A stretch of DNA of 55,321 nt from Clostridia bacterium. GTDB taxonomy: Bacteria; Bacillota; Clostridia; Christensenellales; Aristaeellaceae. The position numbers and the translations under genes are program-made. Location: contig JAFROK010000039.1 of the NCBI GenBank assembly GCA_017429695.1, positions 1-55,321 of the forward strand. Direction: 5' to 3'. Shown one piece after another: positions 28,543-37,868 of the stretch (its first letter is position 1; the number at the start of each line of letters is the position of its first letter). Under the pieces are notes generated by a model. The model searched no databases, was not told the origin of the DNA, and saw only the letters and a list, made by a program, of their open reading frames with translations.

Positions 28543-30563
28543 CAGAGCAGAAAATTCTGGCAAACCGCTACCGACTGACGGAACAGATCGGCATGGGCGG
28601 TATGGCCATCGTTTATAAAGCGGTGGACCTGCGAACAGGACACAATGTGGCCGTGAAAGTGCTGCGGCCGGAATACAACGAAGACCGGGAATTTATCGGC
28701 CGTTTCCAGCGGGAAGCAGAAGCCGCCAGCAAAATGACGCACCATAACATTGTCAACCTGCTGGACGTGGGCATGGACGGCGAAAACCGATACCTGGTGA
28801 TGGAATATGTCCAGGGGAAAACTCTGAAACAGGTGATTCAGGAACGCGGAAGGCTGAACGCGCCGCTGGCGTGCCAGATTACGATCCGGATCCTGAGCGC
28901 GCTGGAGCACGCACACCGGAACGGTATTGTCCACCGGGACATCAAACCCCAGAATATCCTGGTTCACGCGGACGGCCATATCAAGGTTGCTGACTTCGGT
29001 ATTGCCCGGATTGCGGACAGCGCAACACTGACCCGCGGTGACAATGTCATGGGCTCGGTTCATTACTTTTCACCGGAACAGGCCCGGGGCGAAGGCGCCA
29101 CCGCCGCGAGTGATATCTACTCCACCGGCGTTGTGCTCTATGAGATGCTGACCGGCCGGGTGCCCTATGACGGTGACAACCCGGTGGCAGTGGCCATGCA
29201 GCATTTGCACGCCACGCCCACGCCGATTCAAAGCATTGCTCCGGATGTACCGCCTTCTGTGATCCGGGTGTGTATGCGGGCCATGGAGAAAAACCCGGCC
29301 ACGCGCTACCAGAGCGCCCGTGAAATGGCAGCGGACCTGCGGACGGCAATGGAAGACCGGGGCGAGCAGATGATGCCGGAACCTGATCCGGAAATCCGCC
29401 AGCCCAAACCGATCCTGACCGGCGAGCGAAATACCAATGTCAAGCCGAGGCGGAAAGAAGCGGACAAGCGCAAGGCCCGGATCGCCGTGACCATTGTTGT
29501 GACCCTTGCCGTTACCGCTGTGCTTGCCTTCGGTATGTGGCTGATATACCGGCAGATCTTTACCACACGGCAGGTTCCGTCCGTGACCGGAATGAATGTG
29601 AACGATGCCACAGCTAAATTGAGCAAACAGGGCCTCAAATATGAAATTATCTCTGTTTCCAGCGATGAAGTAGAGAAAAATATCGTTACGGACCAGCAGC
29701 CGTCGGCATCCACGACTGTTCATGAAGGAGACCAGGTGACGCTTCGGATTTCTTCAGGACCGGAACAAATCCGGATTCCCGATGTTTACAACCTGAAGGT
29801 GGAAGAAGCGGAGAACCAGCTGACGGAAAAAGGACTGAAGGTGGCCCGACAGACCGAAATGAGCTCCGCTGAGGTGGGAACTGTGATCCGTCAGGATCCG
29901 GCACCGGACACGAAGCTGGCCAAGGGGGATACAGTGACGCTGTACCTGAGCGGCGGCAACGTGACGATTCCCAACCTGACCGGGAAGACGCTGGAAGAAG
30001 CGGAAAATATCCTGAAGGAAAACCACCTGATGCTGCAGCTGCCGCTGGTGGCCTATCCGTACGGCGAAAATGAAACACCAAACGCAGCGGATCATGGAAA
30101 GATTGCCGCCACATCGCCTGAAACCGGTAAGGTAGTTACAGAAAATACCTTTGTACAGCTGACGATTTTCCAGGATCCGGAACAGGTGGTCAGTATTCCG
30201 GTGACCTATACCGTACCGGCGAGTGACCAGACGCTGCGCATACGGCTGGTGATGAAAACCGATGAAGACGCCATGGAAGTTTACCAGAAGAATTTTGAAA
30301 TTGCACCGGACGCGGAAAACCGGATGATCTCCGGGACCATACCGCTTCCGGACAGCCGGACATATTATGCCTATATTTATATCAATGACCGGCTGAATGA
30401 TACGACTGTGCTGACAATGCCCGAAAGCGGTGAACTGAGCCTGAACCAGCCACTGACCCAGATCACAAACCAGGTGGAAGACGATATGAGAAATACGACG
30501 GAACAGGAGCCCGGAAACGGAGAAGAACCGGATACTTCCGGGGAAGGCTCAACGAATGGATGA
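28539..30563 (+). CDS. prkC: PASTA-domain Ser/Thr protein kinase
   Basis: This membrane kinase senses muropeptides or lipid II and controls growth and cell-wall synthesis. The 674-residue protein has a kinase domain (about 9-270) with K40, HRDIKPQN (D134) and DFG (152-154). One membrane helix follows (about 310-332, VTIVVTLAVTAVLAFGMWLIY), then three extracellular PASTA repeats (about 338-540). An additional C-terminal extracellular domain of about 110 residues (ITYTVPASDQTL region) precedes an acidic Gly/Glu tail. It overlaps prpC by four bases and rsgA by eight. Confidence 0.95.
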   Translation: MTEQKILANRYRLTEQIGMGGMAIVYKAVDLRTGHNVAVKVLRPEYNEDREFIGRFQREAEAASKMTHHNIVNLLDVGMDGENRYLVMEYVQGKTLKQVIQERGRLNAPLACQITIRILSALEHAHRNGIVHRDIKPQNILVHADGHIKVADFGIARIADSATLTRGDNVMGSVHYFSPEQARGEGATAASDIYSTGVVLYEMLTGRVPYDGDNPVAVAMQHLHATPTPIQSIAPDVPPSVIRVCMRAMEKNPATRYQSAREMAADLRTAMEDRGEQMMPEPDPEIRQPKPILTGERNTNVKPRRKEADKRKARIAVTIVVTLAVTAVLAFGMWLIYRQIFTTRQVPSVTGMNVNDATAKLSKQGLKYEIISVSSDEVEKNIVTDQQPSASTTVHEGDQVTLRISSGPEQIRIPDVYNLKVEEAENQLTEKGLKVARQTEMSSAEVGTVIRQDPAPDTKLAKGDTVTLYLSGGNVTIPNLTGKTLEEAENILKENHLMLQLPLVAYPYGENETPNAADHGKIAATSPETGKVVTENTFVQLTIFQDPEQVVSIPVTYTVPASDQTLRIRLVMKTDEDAMEVYQKNFEIAPDAENRMISGTIPLPDSRTYYAYIYINDRLNDTTVLTMPESGELSLNQPLTQITNQVEDDMRNTTEQEPGNGEEPDTSGEGSTNG

Positions 30564-31455
30564 ACGCAACATGGAAACCATGCAGGGCACGTTGATCCGC
30601 GGAATCGGCAGTTTTTATACAGTGCGGGATACTGGCGGGGAAACATATACACTGCGGTGCAAGAAAAAATTCAGGCGGCAGAGGATGAGCCCGATGACCG
30701 GGGATGAAGTGCTCTTTGTGCCGGGCAAGGGAGAAGAAGACGGCTGGATTGAGGAAATCCTGCCGAGAAAAACGGAATGCCTGCGTCCGCCGGTGGCCAA
30801 TGTGACCCGGCTGGTGATGGTGATTTCCCCTGTTCCAGAACCGGACATGCTGCTGACAGACCGTCTGATATCCAGGGCGTTTGCCCAGGGTATGGACGTG
30901 ATTATTGCCGTGAACAAAACCGACCTGGACCCGGATCTGGGCCGGCGGATCCGTGAGGAATATGCGGCAGCCGGAATCCGGGTGTTTCCGGTCTGCGCCG
31001 TTCAGGGAGAAGGCCTGGATGAACTGAAGGAGGCCATGCGCGGCGAACTGTGCTGCCTGACCGGGCAGAGCGGCGCCGGAAAGAGCACCATCCTGAACGC
31101 CCTGATGGGACTGGACCTGGAAACGGGGGACATTTCCCACAGGATTGCGCGGGGTAAGAATACCACCCGGCAGGCGGAACTGATTGAAAAGAACGGACTC
31201 CGGGTAATGGATACAGCCGGATTCAATCTGCTGGAGCCGGAAAAACTGCTGGAACCGGAAAAACTGAAGGAACGGTATCCTGAATTCCGTCCGTATGAGG
31301 GAAAATGCAGATTCCGGGAATGCATGCATGACCGGGAACCGGGATGCGCTGTCACCCGGGCGGTGGAAGACGGTTTTCTCAGTGCGGCCCGGGTCGGACG
31401 GTACCGGCAGTTGCTGAGTGAGACAAGAGAAGTATGGAGGTCGCGATATGATTAA
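30556..31455 (+). CDS. rsgA: Ribosome small subunit GTPase RsgA
   Basis: This GTPase checks late 30S maturation. The 299-residue protein has an N-terminal OB fold (about 1-75) and a circularly permuted G domain, in which NKTD comes before the P-loop GQSGAGKST (170-178). The C-terminal zinc site uses C251, C256, H258 and C264. Starts and stops overlap both neighbours by eight bases, indicating tight translational coupling with prkC and rpe. It is standard for this conserved cluster. Confidence 0.95.
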   Translation: MDERNMETMQGTLIRGIGSFYTVRDTGGETYTLRCKKKFRRQRMSPMTGDEVLFVPGKGEEDGWIEEILPRKTECLRPPVANVTRLVMVISPVPEPDMLLTDRLISRAFAQGMDVIIAVNKTDLDPDLGRRIREEYAAAGIRVFPVCAVQGEGLDELKEAMRGELCCLTGQSGAGKSTILNALMGLDLETGDISHRIARGKNTTRQAELIEKNGLRVMDTAGFNLLEPEKLLEPEKLKERYPEFRPYEGKCRFRECMHDREPGCAVTRAVEDGFLSAARVGRYRQLLSETREVWRSRYD

Positions 31456-32095
31456 GGTTGCGCCGAGTATTCTGGCGGCAGATCCGATCAACCTGGAACG
31501 GGATGTACGCCGGGCAGCAGAGGCTGGATGCGACTGGCTGCATGTGGATGTCATGGACGCGCATTTTGTGCCGAATCTGGCGTATACCCCGGATATCGTC
31601 CGGCGGCTGAAACAGACTTTTGACGTGCCACTTGACGTTCACCTGATGATGGACCATCCGGAAATACTGGCAGATGCATTTCTGGACGCCGGTGCAGACA
31701 TTCTGACCATTCATGCTGAGATTGACGCGGACATACCGGCCTTGCTGGAAAAAATCCGGAGGCATGGCGCACATCCGGGAATTGCCCTGAAACCGGGAAC
31801 CCCCCTGGATGCCGTGAATGCATACCGGGACATGGCAGACCTGATCCTGACGATGACGGTTGAACCCGGGTTCGGCGGACAGAAGCTGGATGAAAACGTG
31901 ATCGGTAAAATGAAGGCGCTGCGCGACAGCGGATATACCGGATACATCGAGGCAGACGGAGGACTACGGGAAGATAATCTGCAAATCCTGATTGACGCCG
32001 GGCTGACGGCCGCGGTGATGGGCACCGCTCTGTTCCGCAATGAGGACATGCCGGGTGCGATTGAGCGAATTCACCGAATGAACAGGGCGGGTTAA
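31448..32095 (+). CDS. rpe: Ribulose-phosphate 3-epimerase
   Basis: This enzyme interconverts ribulose-5-P and xylulose-5-P in the pentose phosphate pathway. The 215-residue TIM barrel starts MIKVAPSILAAD, with LDVHLMMDHPE, TVEPGFGGQKL (phosphate/metal loop) and EADGGLREDN. I chose the ATG at 31448, with GGAGG upstream, over an earlier ATG at 31418 inside rsgA. In many Clostridia thiN follows rpe; here mnmE follows instead, five bases on. Confidence 0.95.
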   Translation: MIKVAPSILAADPINLERDVRRAAEAGCDWLHVDVMDAHFVPNLAYTPDIVRRLKQTFDVPLDVHLMMDHPEILADAFLDAGADILTIHAEIDADIPALLEKIRRHGAHPGIALKPGTPLDAVNAYRDMADLILTMTVEPGFGGQKLDENVIGKMKALRDSGYTGYIEADGGLREDNLQILIDAGLTAAVMGTALFRNEDMPGAIERIHRMNRAG

Positions 32096-32099
32096 CAGC

Positions 32100-33449
32100 A
32101 TGAATCAAGATACGATAGCGGCGATTGCTACACCGCCCGGAAACGGCGGGATCGGCATTATCCGGATGAGCGGTCCAGAGGCGGAACGGATTCTGAATGA
32201 AATATTCAGGCCGGCCGGAAACGGAACCCTTCCGCTGCTGAACCGCTACCTGGCCTATGGCCGGGTGGCCGACGGGGAAGAAACACTGGACGAATGCATG
32301 GCGGTGATCATGCGCGCACCGGGCAGCTACACCCGGGAAGACGTGGCGGAAATACAGACCCATGGCGGTACCATTGTGTTGAACCGTGTGCTGCAGCTGT
32401 GCATCGCCCGCGGCGCACGGCTGGCGGAACCCGGGGAGTTTACACGCAGGGCTTTCCTCAACGGACGGATTGACCTGAGCCGTGCGGAAGCGGTGATGTC
32501 CCTGATCAGCGCCCGGGGAGAACAGCAGTACCAGTCCGCCATCCGCCAGATGGAAGGCGGAACAGCGGACTTTATCCGCGGCGTTTCTGACGAGCTGTAT
32601 CAGCTGCAGGCCGGACTGGCCGCGTGCATCGATTATCCGGAAGAAATATCGGATGAGGAAGGTGCCGGAGGACTGAAGGCCGGACTGGAAAGGCTGATCC
32701 GAAATCTGAAAGAGGCGGTGGACGAACAGGGCGCCCGGCTGATCCATGACGGCCTTCGGATTACGATCTGCGGTACGCCGAATGCGGGGAAAAGCAGCCT
32801 GCTGAATGCGCTGCTGGGACAGGAACGGGCCATTGTCACCAATATTCCGGGAACAACCCGGGATACGGTAGACGGGGAAATCATGTTGGAAGGTATCCGG
32901 ATTCTGCTGACTGACACCGCAGGCCTGCGGGAAACGGAAGACCCGATTGAGCGAATCGGCGTGGCCAGATCGCAGCAGGCGCTGCGCAGCGCGGATCTTG
33001 TGCTGCTGGTGCTGGACGGATCCCGGCAGCCGGATGAAGATGAAAAAGAACGGATCCGGCAGGAAACAGACCGGTGCATTGTACTGATCAACAAGAGCGA
33101 CCTGCCGCAGGAAGTGACAGAGGATGAAATTCATGAAATGAACCCGGCGGTACAGGTGCTTACGGTTTCCGCCATCAGCACAGATACGTTACAACCGCTG
33201 AAAAACCTGCTCCGGGAGAGGATCCGCCTGGATGACCGGATGACGCTGACGCAGCCCCGGCACCTGGAAGCGGTCCGCCGGGCACTTGGATATCTGCATT
33301 CGGCGTTGGCCACCCTGGAGACATGGACACCTGATATGGCCGCAACGGACCTTCAGGCAGCTCAGGCGGCGCTGGGAGAGATTACCGGGGACCGGGCCGA
33401 CGAAAAGCTGCTGGATCGGGTATTTTCCGAGTTCTGTGTGGGAAAGTAG
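32100..33449 (+). CDS. mnmE: tRNA modification GTPase MnmE
   Basis: With MnmG, this enzyme makes the carboxymethylaminomethyl group on wobble uridine. The 449-residue protein has the folate-binding N domain (DTIAAIATPPGNGGIGIIR), a helical domain, the inserted G domain with GTPNAGKSS (225-233), DTAGLRE and NKSD, and the conserved C-terminal FCVGK containing the catalytic cysteine. The TAG stop comes from heptamer block H. It is usually near rnpA/yidC at the origin, so its place in the priA-prkC operon is less common. Confidence 0.95.
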   Translation: MNQDTIAAIATPPGNGGIGIIRMSGPEAERILNEIFRPAGNGTLPLLNRYLAYGRVADGEETLDECMAVIMRAPGSYTREDVAEIQTHGGTIVLNRVLQLCIARGARLAEPGEFTRRAFLNGRIDLSRAEAVMSLISARGEQQYQSAIRQMEGGTADFIRGVSDELYQLQAGLAACIDYPEEISDEEGAGGLKAGLERLIRNLKEAVDEQGARLIHDGLRITICGTPNAGKSSLLNALLGQERAIVTNIPGTTRDTVDGEIMLEGIRILLTDTAGLRETEDPIERIGVARSQQALRSADLVLLVLDGSRQPDEDEKERIRQETDRCIVLINKSDLPQEVTEDEIHEMNPAVQVLTVSAISTDTLQPLKNLLRERIRLDDRMTLTQPRHLEAVRRALGYLHSALATLETWTPDMAATDLQAAQAALGEITGDRADEKLLDRVFSEFCVGK

Positions 33450-33459
33450 TGATTAGTGA
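33446..33459. repeat. Heptamer repeat block H (2 units)
   Basis: GTAGTGA and TTAGTGA provide the mnmE stop and lead straight into the ribosome site GAGGAG of the next gene. Confidence 0.7.
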
Positions 33460-33467
33460 GGAGCTGA

Positions 33468-34592
33468 TTGGGATTGAAGGTTTTACGGGGAAGAGGGAGC
33501 CTGAAAAAACTGGGAGAATTAATGGAAAAGCTGGAAATCCGGCATCCGATGATTGTCGGCATGGAGCCGCTGACCGGCCGGATCCTGAAGCTGAATCCGG
33601 GCCTGCTCAGCTGTCCGGTGTTTTCCGCTTTTCATCCAAATCCGGACTTGCAGGACGCACTGGCCGGAGCAGATATGTTCCGGAAGGAATCATGTGACGG
33701 CCTTGTTTCGATCGGCGGAGGATCTTCCATCGATACGGCAAAAGCGGTCAAAGCCCTGCTGAATGTTCCATCGGTGGACGATGTGGCACATAACCGGTTT
33801 CCGGAGAAACTGCAGGTTCCGCATATCGCTATTCCGGGAACAGCCGGAACCGGATCAGAAGCGACGCAGATTGCCGTGGCTTATGTGAACGGCAGCAAAG
33901 TGAGCCTGAACCATCCGGACCTGTTGGCGGACGGCGTCGTACTCGATGCATCCCTGCTGGAAAGCCTTCCTGCATACCATAAAAAATCCTGTGCGCTGGA
34001 CGCCCTGGCTCAGGGGATTGAAAGCTACTGGTGCGCGGCGGCAACGGATGACAGCCGGGTACATGCCTACCTGGCGATTCTCGGCGTTCTGGACAACCTG
34101 AAGGCATATCTGAACGGTGATCCTCACGCGGCAGAAGAAATGCTGGACGCCAGCTTCCAGAGCGGCAAGGCTATTCAGATTACCCGGACCACTGCAGCGC
34201 ATGCCATGTCCTACCGACTGACGAAGAAATACGGTCTTGCCCACGGACATGCCGTGATGGTCACCCTGCCGGTGCTATGGGAAATGGCAGCGGAACATGA
34301 AGAAATGCAGGATGTGCTCGGTGAACTGACAAAGATTATGCGCCTGGGGGATCCGCTGATGGTTCCGAGGCTGCTGAAAGGAATCATGTTCGACCTGGAG
34401 ATGCAGATTCCGGAACTGCCGGATGACGCGGCACTGGAAGAACTGGCCGGGTCTGTGAACGCGGAGCGGATGAACAATCACCCGGTGAAAATGACGCACG
34501 GGGAGATTAAGGAAGCCTACCGGCGCGCAATGACGCCGATGTGCGAAGCGGAAAAGCAGGCATGCCTGGATATATGGCGGTACTATCAGTAA
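33468..34592 (+). CDS. Iron-containing alcohol dehydrogenase family protein
   Basis: This 374-residue group III dehydrogenase has the NAD-binding GGGSSIDTAKAVKALL and IPGTAGTGSEATQIAVA. Metal-site helices are DALAQGIESYW and the histidines of YGLAHGHAVMV. The substrate (alcohol, aldehyde or phosphonate-derived aldehyde) cannot be read. A TTG start at 33468 follows GAGGAG (33458-33463) at good spacing; I see no in-frame ATG that keeps the N-terminal strand. It follows mnmE by 18 bases, so a metabolic gene sits at the end of the translation operon. Its last codons and stop fall in heptamer block I. Confidence 0.85.
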   Translation: MGLKVLRGRGSLKKLGELMEKLEIRHPMIVGMEPLTGRILKLNPGLLSCPVFSAFHPNPDLQDALAGADMFRKESCDGLVSIGGGSSIDTAKAVKALLNVPSVDDVAHNRFPEKLQVPHIAIPGTAGTGSEATQIAVAYVNGSKVSLNHPDLLADGVVLDASLLESLPAYHKKSCALDALAQGIESYWCAAATDDSRVHAYLAILGVLDNLKAYLNGDPHAAEEMLDASFQSGKAIQITRTTAAHAMSYRLTKKYGLAHGHAVMVTLPVLWEMAAEHEEMQDVLGELTKIMRLGDPLMVPRLLKGIMFDLEMQIPELPDDAALEELAGSVNAERMNNHPVKMTHGEIKEAYRRAMTPMCEAEKQACLDIWRYYQ

Positions 34593-34613
34593 TTCATTTT
34601 CAGTTACCAGTTT
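34586..34613. repeat. Heptamer repeat block I (4 units)
   Basis: The units TCAGTAA, TTCATTT, TCAGTTA and CCAGTTT start within the last codons of the dehydrogenase gene and end just before the radC ribosome site (AAAGGCGG). Confidence 0.75.
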
Positions 34614-34634
34614 GAATAAGAAAGGCGGATCGCA

Positions 34635-35450
34635 ATGATTAACTGGGATGATCCGGAAGCTATCCGGCAGGCTTACCTGTACGGAACGGATGAAACGGAA
34701 GATGCCGGGATGTGTGAGGCACTTGTTTCGGAATTTTCAGCAGAAACAGAGAAAAATGTCCATGCCAACCACCGGGAACGCCTGCGCCAGCGGTTTATCC
34801 AGGAAAACGGTTTCGATCATTTTACGGATCACCAGATTCTGGAACTACTGCTGTTCTACGCAAACGCCCGTTCCGATACCAATCCGCTGGCCCATGAACT
34901 GCTGGACGCGTTTGGATCGCTGAAAGGTGTGCTGGAAGCAAGGCCGGAGATGCTTCAGACAGTCAAAGGCGTCGGACCCCAGGCGGCCATCCTGATTTCC
35001 ATGGTTGTTCCGCTGACAAGGGTATGGAACCGATGCGCCATGGTGAAGCCGGACCGCATCGGCAACAGCCGTGAAGCTGAAAAATTCTGCATGTCCGTAC
35101 TGGCCGGACATCGGACAGAACGGTTTTATGTTGTGGCACTGAACGCCCAGTGCCAGGTGCTTGGACAGCGCAAGATTTCAGAGGGATCACTGAGCGAGGT
35201 TTCCGCTTATCCGCGGATGGTCATGGAGACAGCGCTGAACTATAACGCACACAGCGTGCTGCTGTGCCACAACCATCCGGGCGGGACGTGCGCACCTTCA
35301 CCGGAGGACATTTCCTCCACGCTGCAGCTGCAGCGGCTGCTGAACGGCGTGGGAATCCTGGTGCTGGACCATATTATTGTGGCCGGAAGCAATACCTACA
35401 GCATGATTGAACACGGCGATATTGATTACCGTATCCGGAACCGGTCATGA
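34635..35450 (+). CDS. radC: RadC/UPF0758 JAB-domain protein
   Basis: The 271-residue protein has a helix-hairpin-helix region (about 75-125, ELLLFYANARSD, LQTVKGVGPQAA) and a JAMM metalloprotease-like core H212-X-H214 ... D225 (HNHPGGTCAPSPED). Despite its name, a role in DNA repair is not established for this family. The N-terminus has an extra acidic leader of about 45 residues before NHRERLRQRF, where the family usually begins. RBS: AAAGGCGG. It may be cotranscribed with the following DUF218 gene. Confidence 0.9.
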   Translation: MINWDDPEAIRQAYLYGTDETEDAGMCEALVSEFSAETEKNVHANHRERLRQRFIQENGFDHFTDHQILELLLFYANARSDTNPLAHELLDAFGSLKGVLEARPEMLQTVKGVGPQAAILISMVVPLTRVWNRCAMVKPDRIGNSREAEKFCMSVLAGHRTERFYVVALNAQCQVLGQRKISEGSLSEVSAYPRMVMETALNYNAHSVLLCHNHPGGTCAPSPEDISSTLQLQRLLNGVGILVLDHIIVAGSNTYSMIEHGDIDYRIRNRS

Positions 35451-35469
35451 CAGACAAGGAGACAGCGGT

Positions 35470-36099
35470 ATGCGCAGAAAATCAAGACGTGTCCGGAAAC
35501 TGACCAGATTCCTGCTGATCTTTCTTTGCGTGATGGTTCTCGCGTTTGGCGGGATTGTGGGATATATCTGTATCCGGGAAGGGAAGGTGGAGACCGTTTT
35601 GACAGATCAGATGCGCTATGATGCCATTATCGTGCTGGGCGCACAGGTAAAGCCTGACCGGACTCCGAGCGTTCAGCTCACATGGCGCCTGGATGCCGCA
35701 GCTGAGGCATTTGCAAAGCATCATGTACCGATTGTTGTCTGCGGAGCACAGGGCAGCGATGAGCCATGTCCTGAGTCAGTGATCATGAAGCAGTACCTTG
35801 TTGAGGAAAGAAACGTGCCGGACTACCTGGTCCTCGAAGATCCGGATTCCCGCAATACCTATGAAAACCTGGAAAACGCCCAAAAGCTGCTGGCCGGGAA
35901 TACGGATATCAACCGCGTACTGATTGTGACCAGTGATTATCATGTACCCCGGTCGATGGCCATCGCCGGGGACCTCGGATTTGAAGCGGAAGGGCTTGGC
36001 AGCCCCTGTCTGCCGGAATACTGGATCAAGAACCATGGCCGGGAAGCCCTGGCTTGGTGCAAATACTGGCTGAAGAAATACCTGCATATTTCCCTGTGA
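35470..36099 (+). CDS. DUF218 (SanA/YdcF/ElyC-type) membrane protein
   Basis: The protein has 209 residues from the ATG at 35470, chosen because AAGGAGACAGCGGT precedes it; an earlier ATG at 35407 lies inside radC. A basic start and one membrane helix (about 12-35, FLLIFLCVMVLAFGGIVGY) are followed by an extracytoplasmic DUF218 domain. Domain motifs are IIVLGAQVKPDRTPS, the GAQGSDEPCPE region, and DSRNTYENLENA. Relatives affect envelope integrity and vancomycin permeability in enterobacteria. The substrate is unknown. Confidence 0.85.
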   Translation: MRRKSRRVRKLTRFLLIFLCVMVLAFGGIVGYICIREGKVETVLTDQMRYDAIIVLGAQVKPDRTPSVQLTWRLDAAAEAFAKHHVPIVVCGAQGSDEPCPESVIMKQYLVEERNVPDYLVLEDPDSRNTYENLENAQKLLAGNTDINRVLIVTSDYHVPRSMAIAGDLGFEAEGLGSPCLPEYWIKNHGREALAWCKYWLKKYLHISL

Positions 36100-36106
36100 G
36101 GTGACT

Positions 36107-36826
36107 ATGAACCGGGAAGATATCCGAATTCGCCTGGAACAGAATGAAATTCCCGCTCCGATTGAACTGCCGGAACGGCTGGAAATCTATCTGGCGCTAT
36201 TGAAAGAATGGAACAGCAGAATGGACCTGACGGCATCCGTGGAGGACGGCGAGATTGTTGACCGCCACCTGATGGACAGCCTGACTGTACTCAAAACCGA
36301 CTATGCGGCGGAAAAGACCTGCTGGATTGACGTGGGAACCGGTGCAGGATTTCCCGGCCTAGTGATTGCCATGGCCCGTCCGGATATTGATATGACTCTT
36401 CTGGACGCCCAGCAGAAACGGCTGAATTTCCTGCAGGCGGTGATGGATGCAGCGGGCATCACAAACGCGCATACGGTTCATGCCCGGGCGGAGGAAGGCG
36501 GTCGGAAGAAGGAACTCCGGGAACAGTTTGACTGTGCCGTTGCAAGGGCTGTCGCACCGCTGAATGTGCTGAGCGAATACCTGCTGCCCTATGTGAAAAT
36601 CGGCGGATGTGCCTTGTGCTGGAAAGGACCGGCACTGCGGGATGAACTGGAGGCCGGCCGACGGGCAGCCCATCTGCTGGGCGGAAGACTGGAAATGCCC
36701 GTTTCCTGCCCGGTATACGGACAGAACTGGGACCATATGATCCTGCCGATCCGGAAGACAGAAAAAACAGCGGCTGCCTATCCCCGGAAACCGGGAATGC
36801 CGAAAGCGAAGCCGCTGGGGGTTTAG
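36107..36826 (+). CDS. rsmG: 16S rRNA m7G527 methyltransferase RsmG
   Basis: This SAM-dependent enzyme methylates G527 of 16S rRNA. The 239-residue protein has the motif WIDVGTGAGFPGLVIAMARP, LLDAQQKRLNFLQ and AVARAVAPLNVL. I chose the ATG at 36107; a GTG at 36101 is also possible and the GAGGTG Shine-Dalgarno does not decide clearly. In many bacteria rsmG lies with mnmE/mnmG near the origin; here mnmE is three genes upstream. The TAG stop is in heptamer block J. Confidence 0.93.
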   Translation: MNREDIRIRLEQNEIPAPIELPERLEIYLALLKEWNSRMDLTASVEDGEIVDRHLMDSLTVLKTDYAAEKTCWIDVGTGAGFPGLVIAMARPDIDMTLLDAQQKRLNFLQAVMDAAGITNAHTVHARAEEGGRKKELREQFDCAVARAVAPLNVLSEYLLPYVKIGGCALCWKGPALRDELEAGRRAAHLLGGRLEMPVSCPVYGQNWDHMILPIRKTEKTAAAYPRKPGMPKAKPLGV

Positions 36827-36857
36827 TTATCAGCTGTCAGTTTTCAGTTATCAGTTT
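36823..36857. repeat. Heptamer tandem repeat block J (5 units)
   Basis: The units TTAGTTA, TCAGCTG, TCAGTTT, TCAGTTA and TCAGTTT fill the space between convergent rsmG and the ROK kinase gene. They supply the rsmG stop and, on the other strand, the TDN-stop end of the kinase. Confidence 0.92.
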
Positions 36858-37728
36858 CGGTAAGCTGTTTTGCGAGGAGCCAGGCGCCGGTGATACCGCT
36901 GGCGGTGCCGAGACCGGGTTCAACAATATAAGATGAAAGACCGTCGGCAATCAGCGGTTCCGGGAAATAACCGCCCAGGAGTTCAACCGTTTTTTTACGG
37001 ATCGCAGGAATCATGAATTTCTGCTGCATGACACCGCCGCCGAGAATGATGATTTCCGGGGAAAAACTGAACATCGCATTTGCGCAGAGCTGGGACATAT
37101 AGTATATTTCCAGCTTCCAGGCGGGATGATCCTGGGGCAGTTCCTTTGCGGAGATGCCCCAGCGTTTTTCAATGGCCGGACCGGCGGCTAGACCTTCCAT
37201 ACAATGCTTATGATACGGGCAGAAACCATCCGGCGTAGGATCTTCCGGATCGGGAATCAGCGGAATATGGCCGATTTCCGGATGCATGAAGCCGTGAACC
37301 GGCTTTCCGTTGACGATCAGTCCGCCGCCGACACCGGTGCCGACGGTGACATACATACAGGAGGATTTGCCTTTTGCCGCGCCAAGCATGAACTCTGCCA
37401 GCGCAGCAGCGTTCACATCCGTATCAATCGCAACGGGGATTTTCAATTCATCCCTGAACACTTTCAGCATGGGATAATTGCACCAGGCAAGCTTGGGCGT
37501 TATGGTAACGGAACCGAAGGCCGGAGAAGCCGGATTCAGGTCCAGGGGACCGAAGGAACCAACACCCAGTACATCCGCTTTGTTATCCCGGAAAAAACCG
37601 ATCATCCGTGGCATGGTATCCGCAGGGGTCAGCGTCGGAATGGTTTCCCGCTGCAGCGTATCTCCCGATTCATTCATAACAGCCATGACCATTTTGGTGC
37701 CGCCGGCTTCCAATGCTCCGTAACGCAT
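36844..37728 (-). CDS. ROK family sugar kinase (fructokinase-like)
   Basis: The protein has 294 residues from the ATG at 37728, preceded by AAGGAG eight bases away; an ATG at 37746 is possible but has no good site. It shows ALEAGGTKMV (ATP phosphate loop), TDVNAAALAE, VGTGVGGGLIVNG, and the zinc-type ROK motif with HPEIGHIPL, CPYHKHCMEGLAAGPA. This subgroup is mostly fructokinases, and glucose or mannose are alternatives. Its C-terminal TDN and stop come from heptamer block J. It is divergent from mscS. Confidence 0.87.
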   Translation of the reverse strand: MRYGALEAGGTKMVMAVMNESGDTLQRETIPTLTPADTMPRMIGFFRDNKADVLGVGSFGPLDLNPASPAFGSVTITPKLAWCNYPMLKVFRDELKIPVAIDTDVNAAALAEFMLGAAKGKSSCMYVTVGTGVGGGLIVNGKPVHGFMHPEIGHIPLIPDPEDPTPDGFCPYHKHCMEGLAAGPAIEKRWGISAKELPQDHPAWKLEIYYMSQLCANAMFSFSPEIIILGGGVMQQKFMIPAIRKKTVELLGGYFPEPLIADGLSSYIVEPGLGTASGITGAWLLAKQLTETDN

Positions 37729-37868
37729 TCTGATGACTCCTTCCATTTATGTTATGATTTTATTATAATGTGGAATACAGATCCAGCACAAGGGATATTC
37801 ACAAAAAAACACGGATGTGGTATCTTTAGAAAGGTTATTCCAGCATCAGTAAAAGGAGCCTGTGTTCA

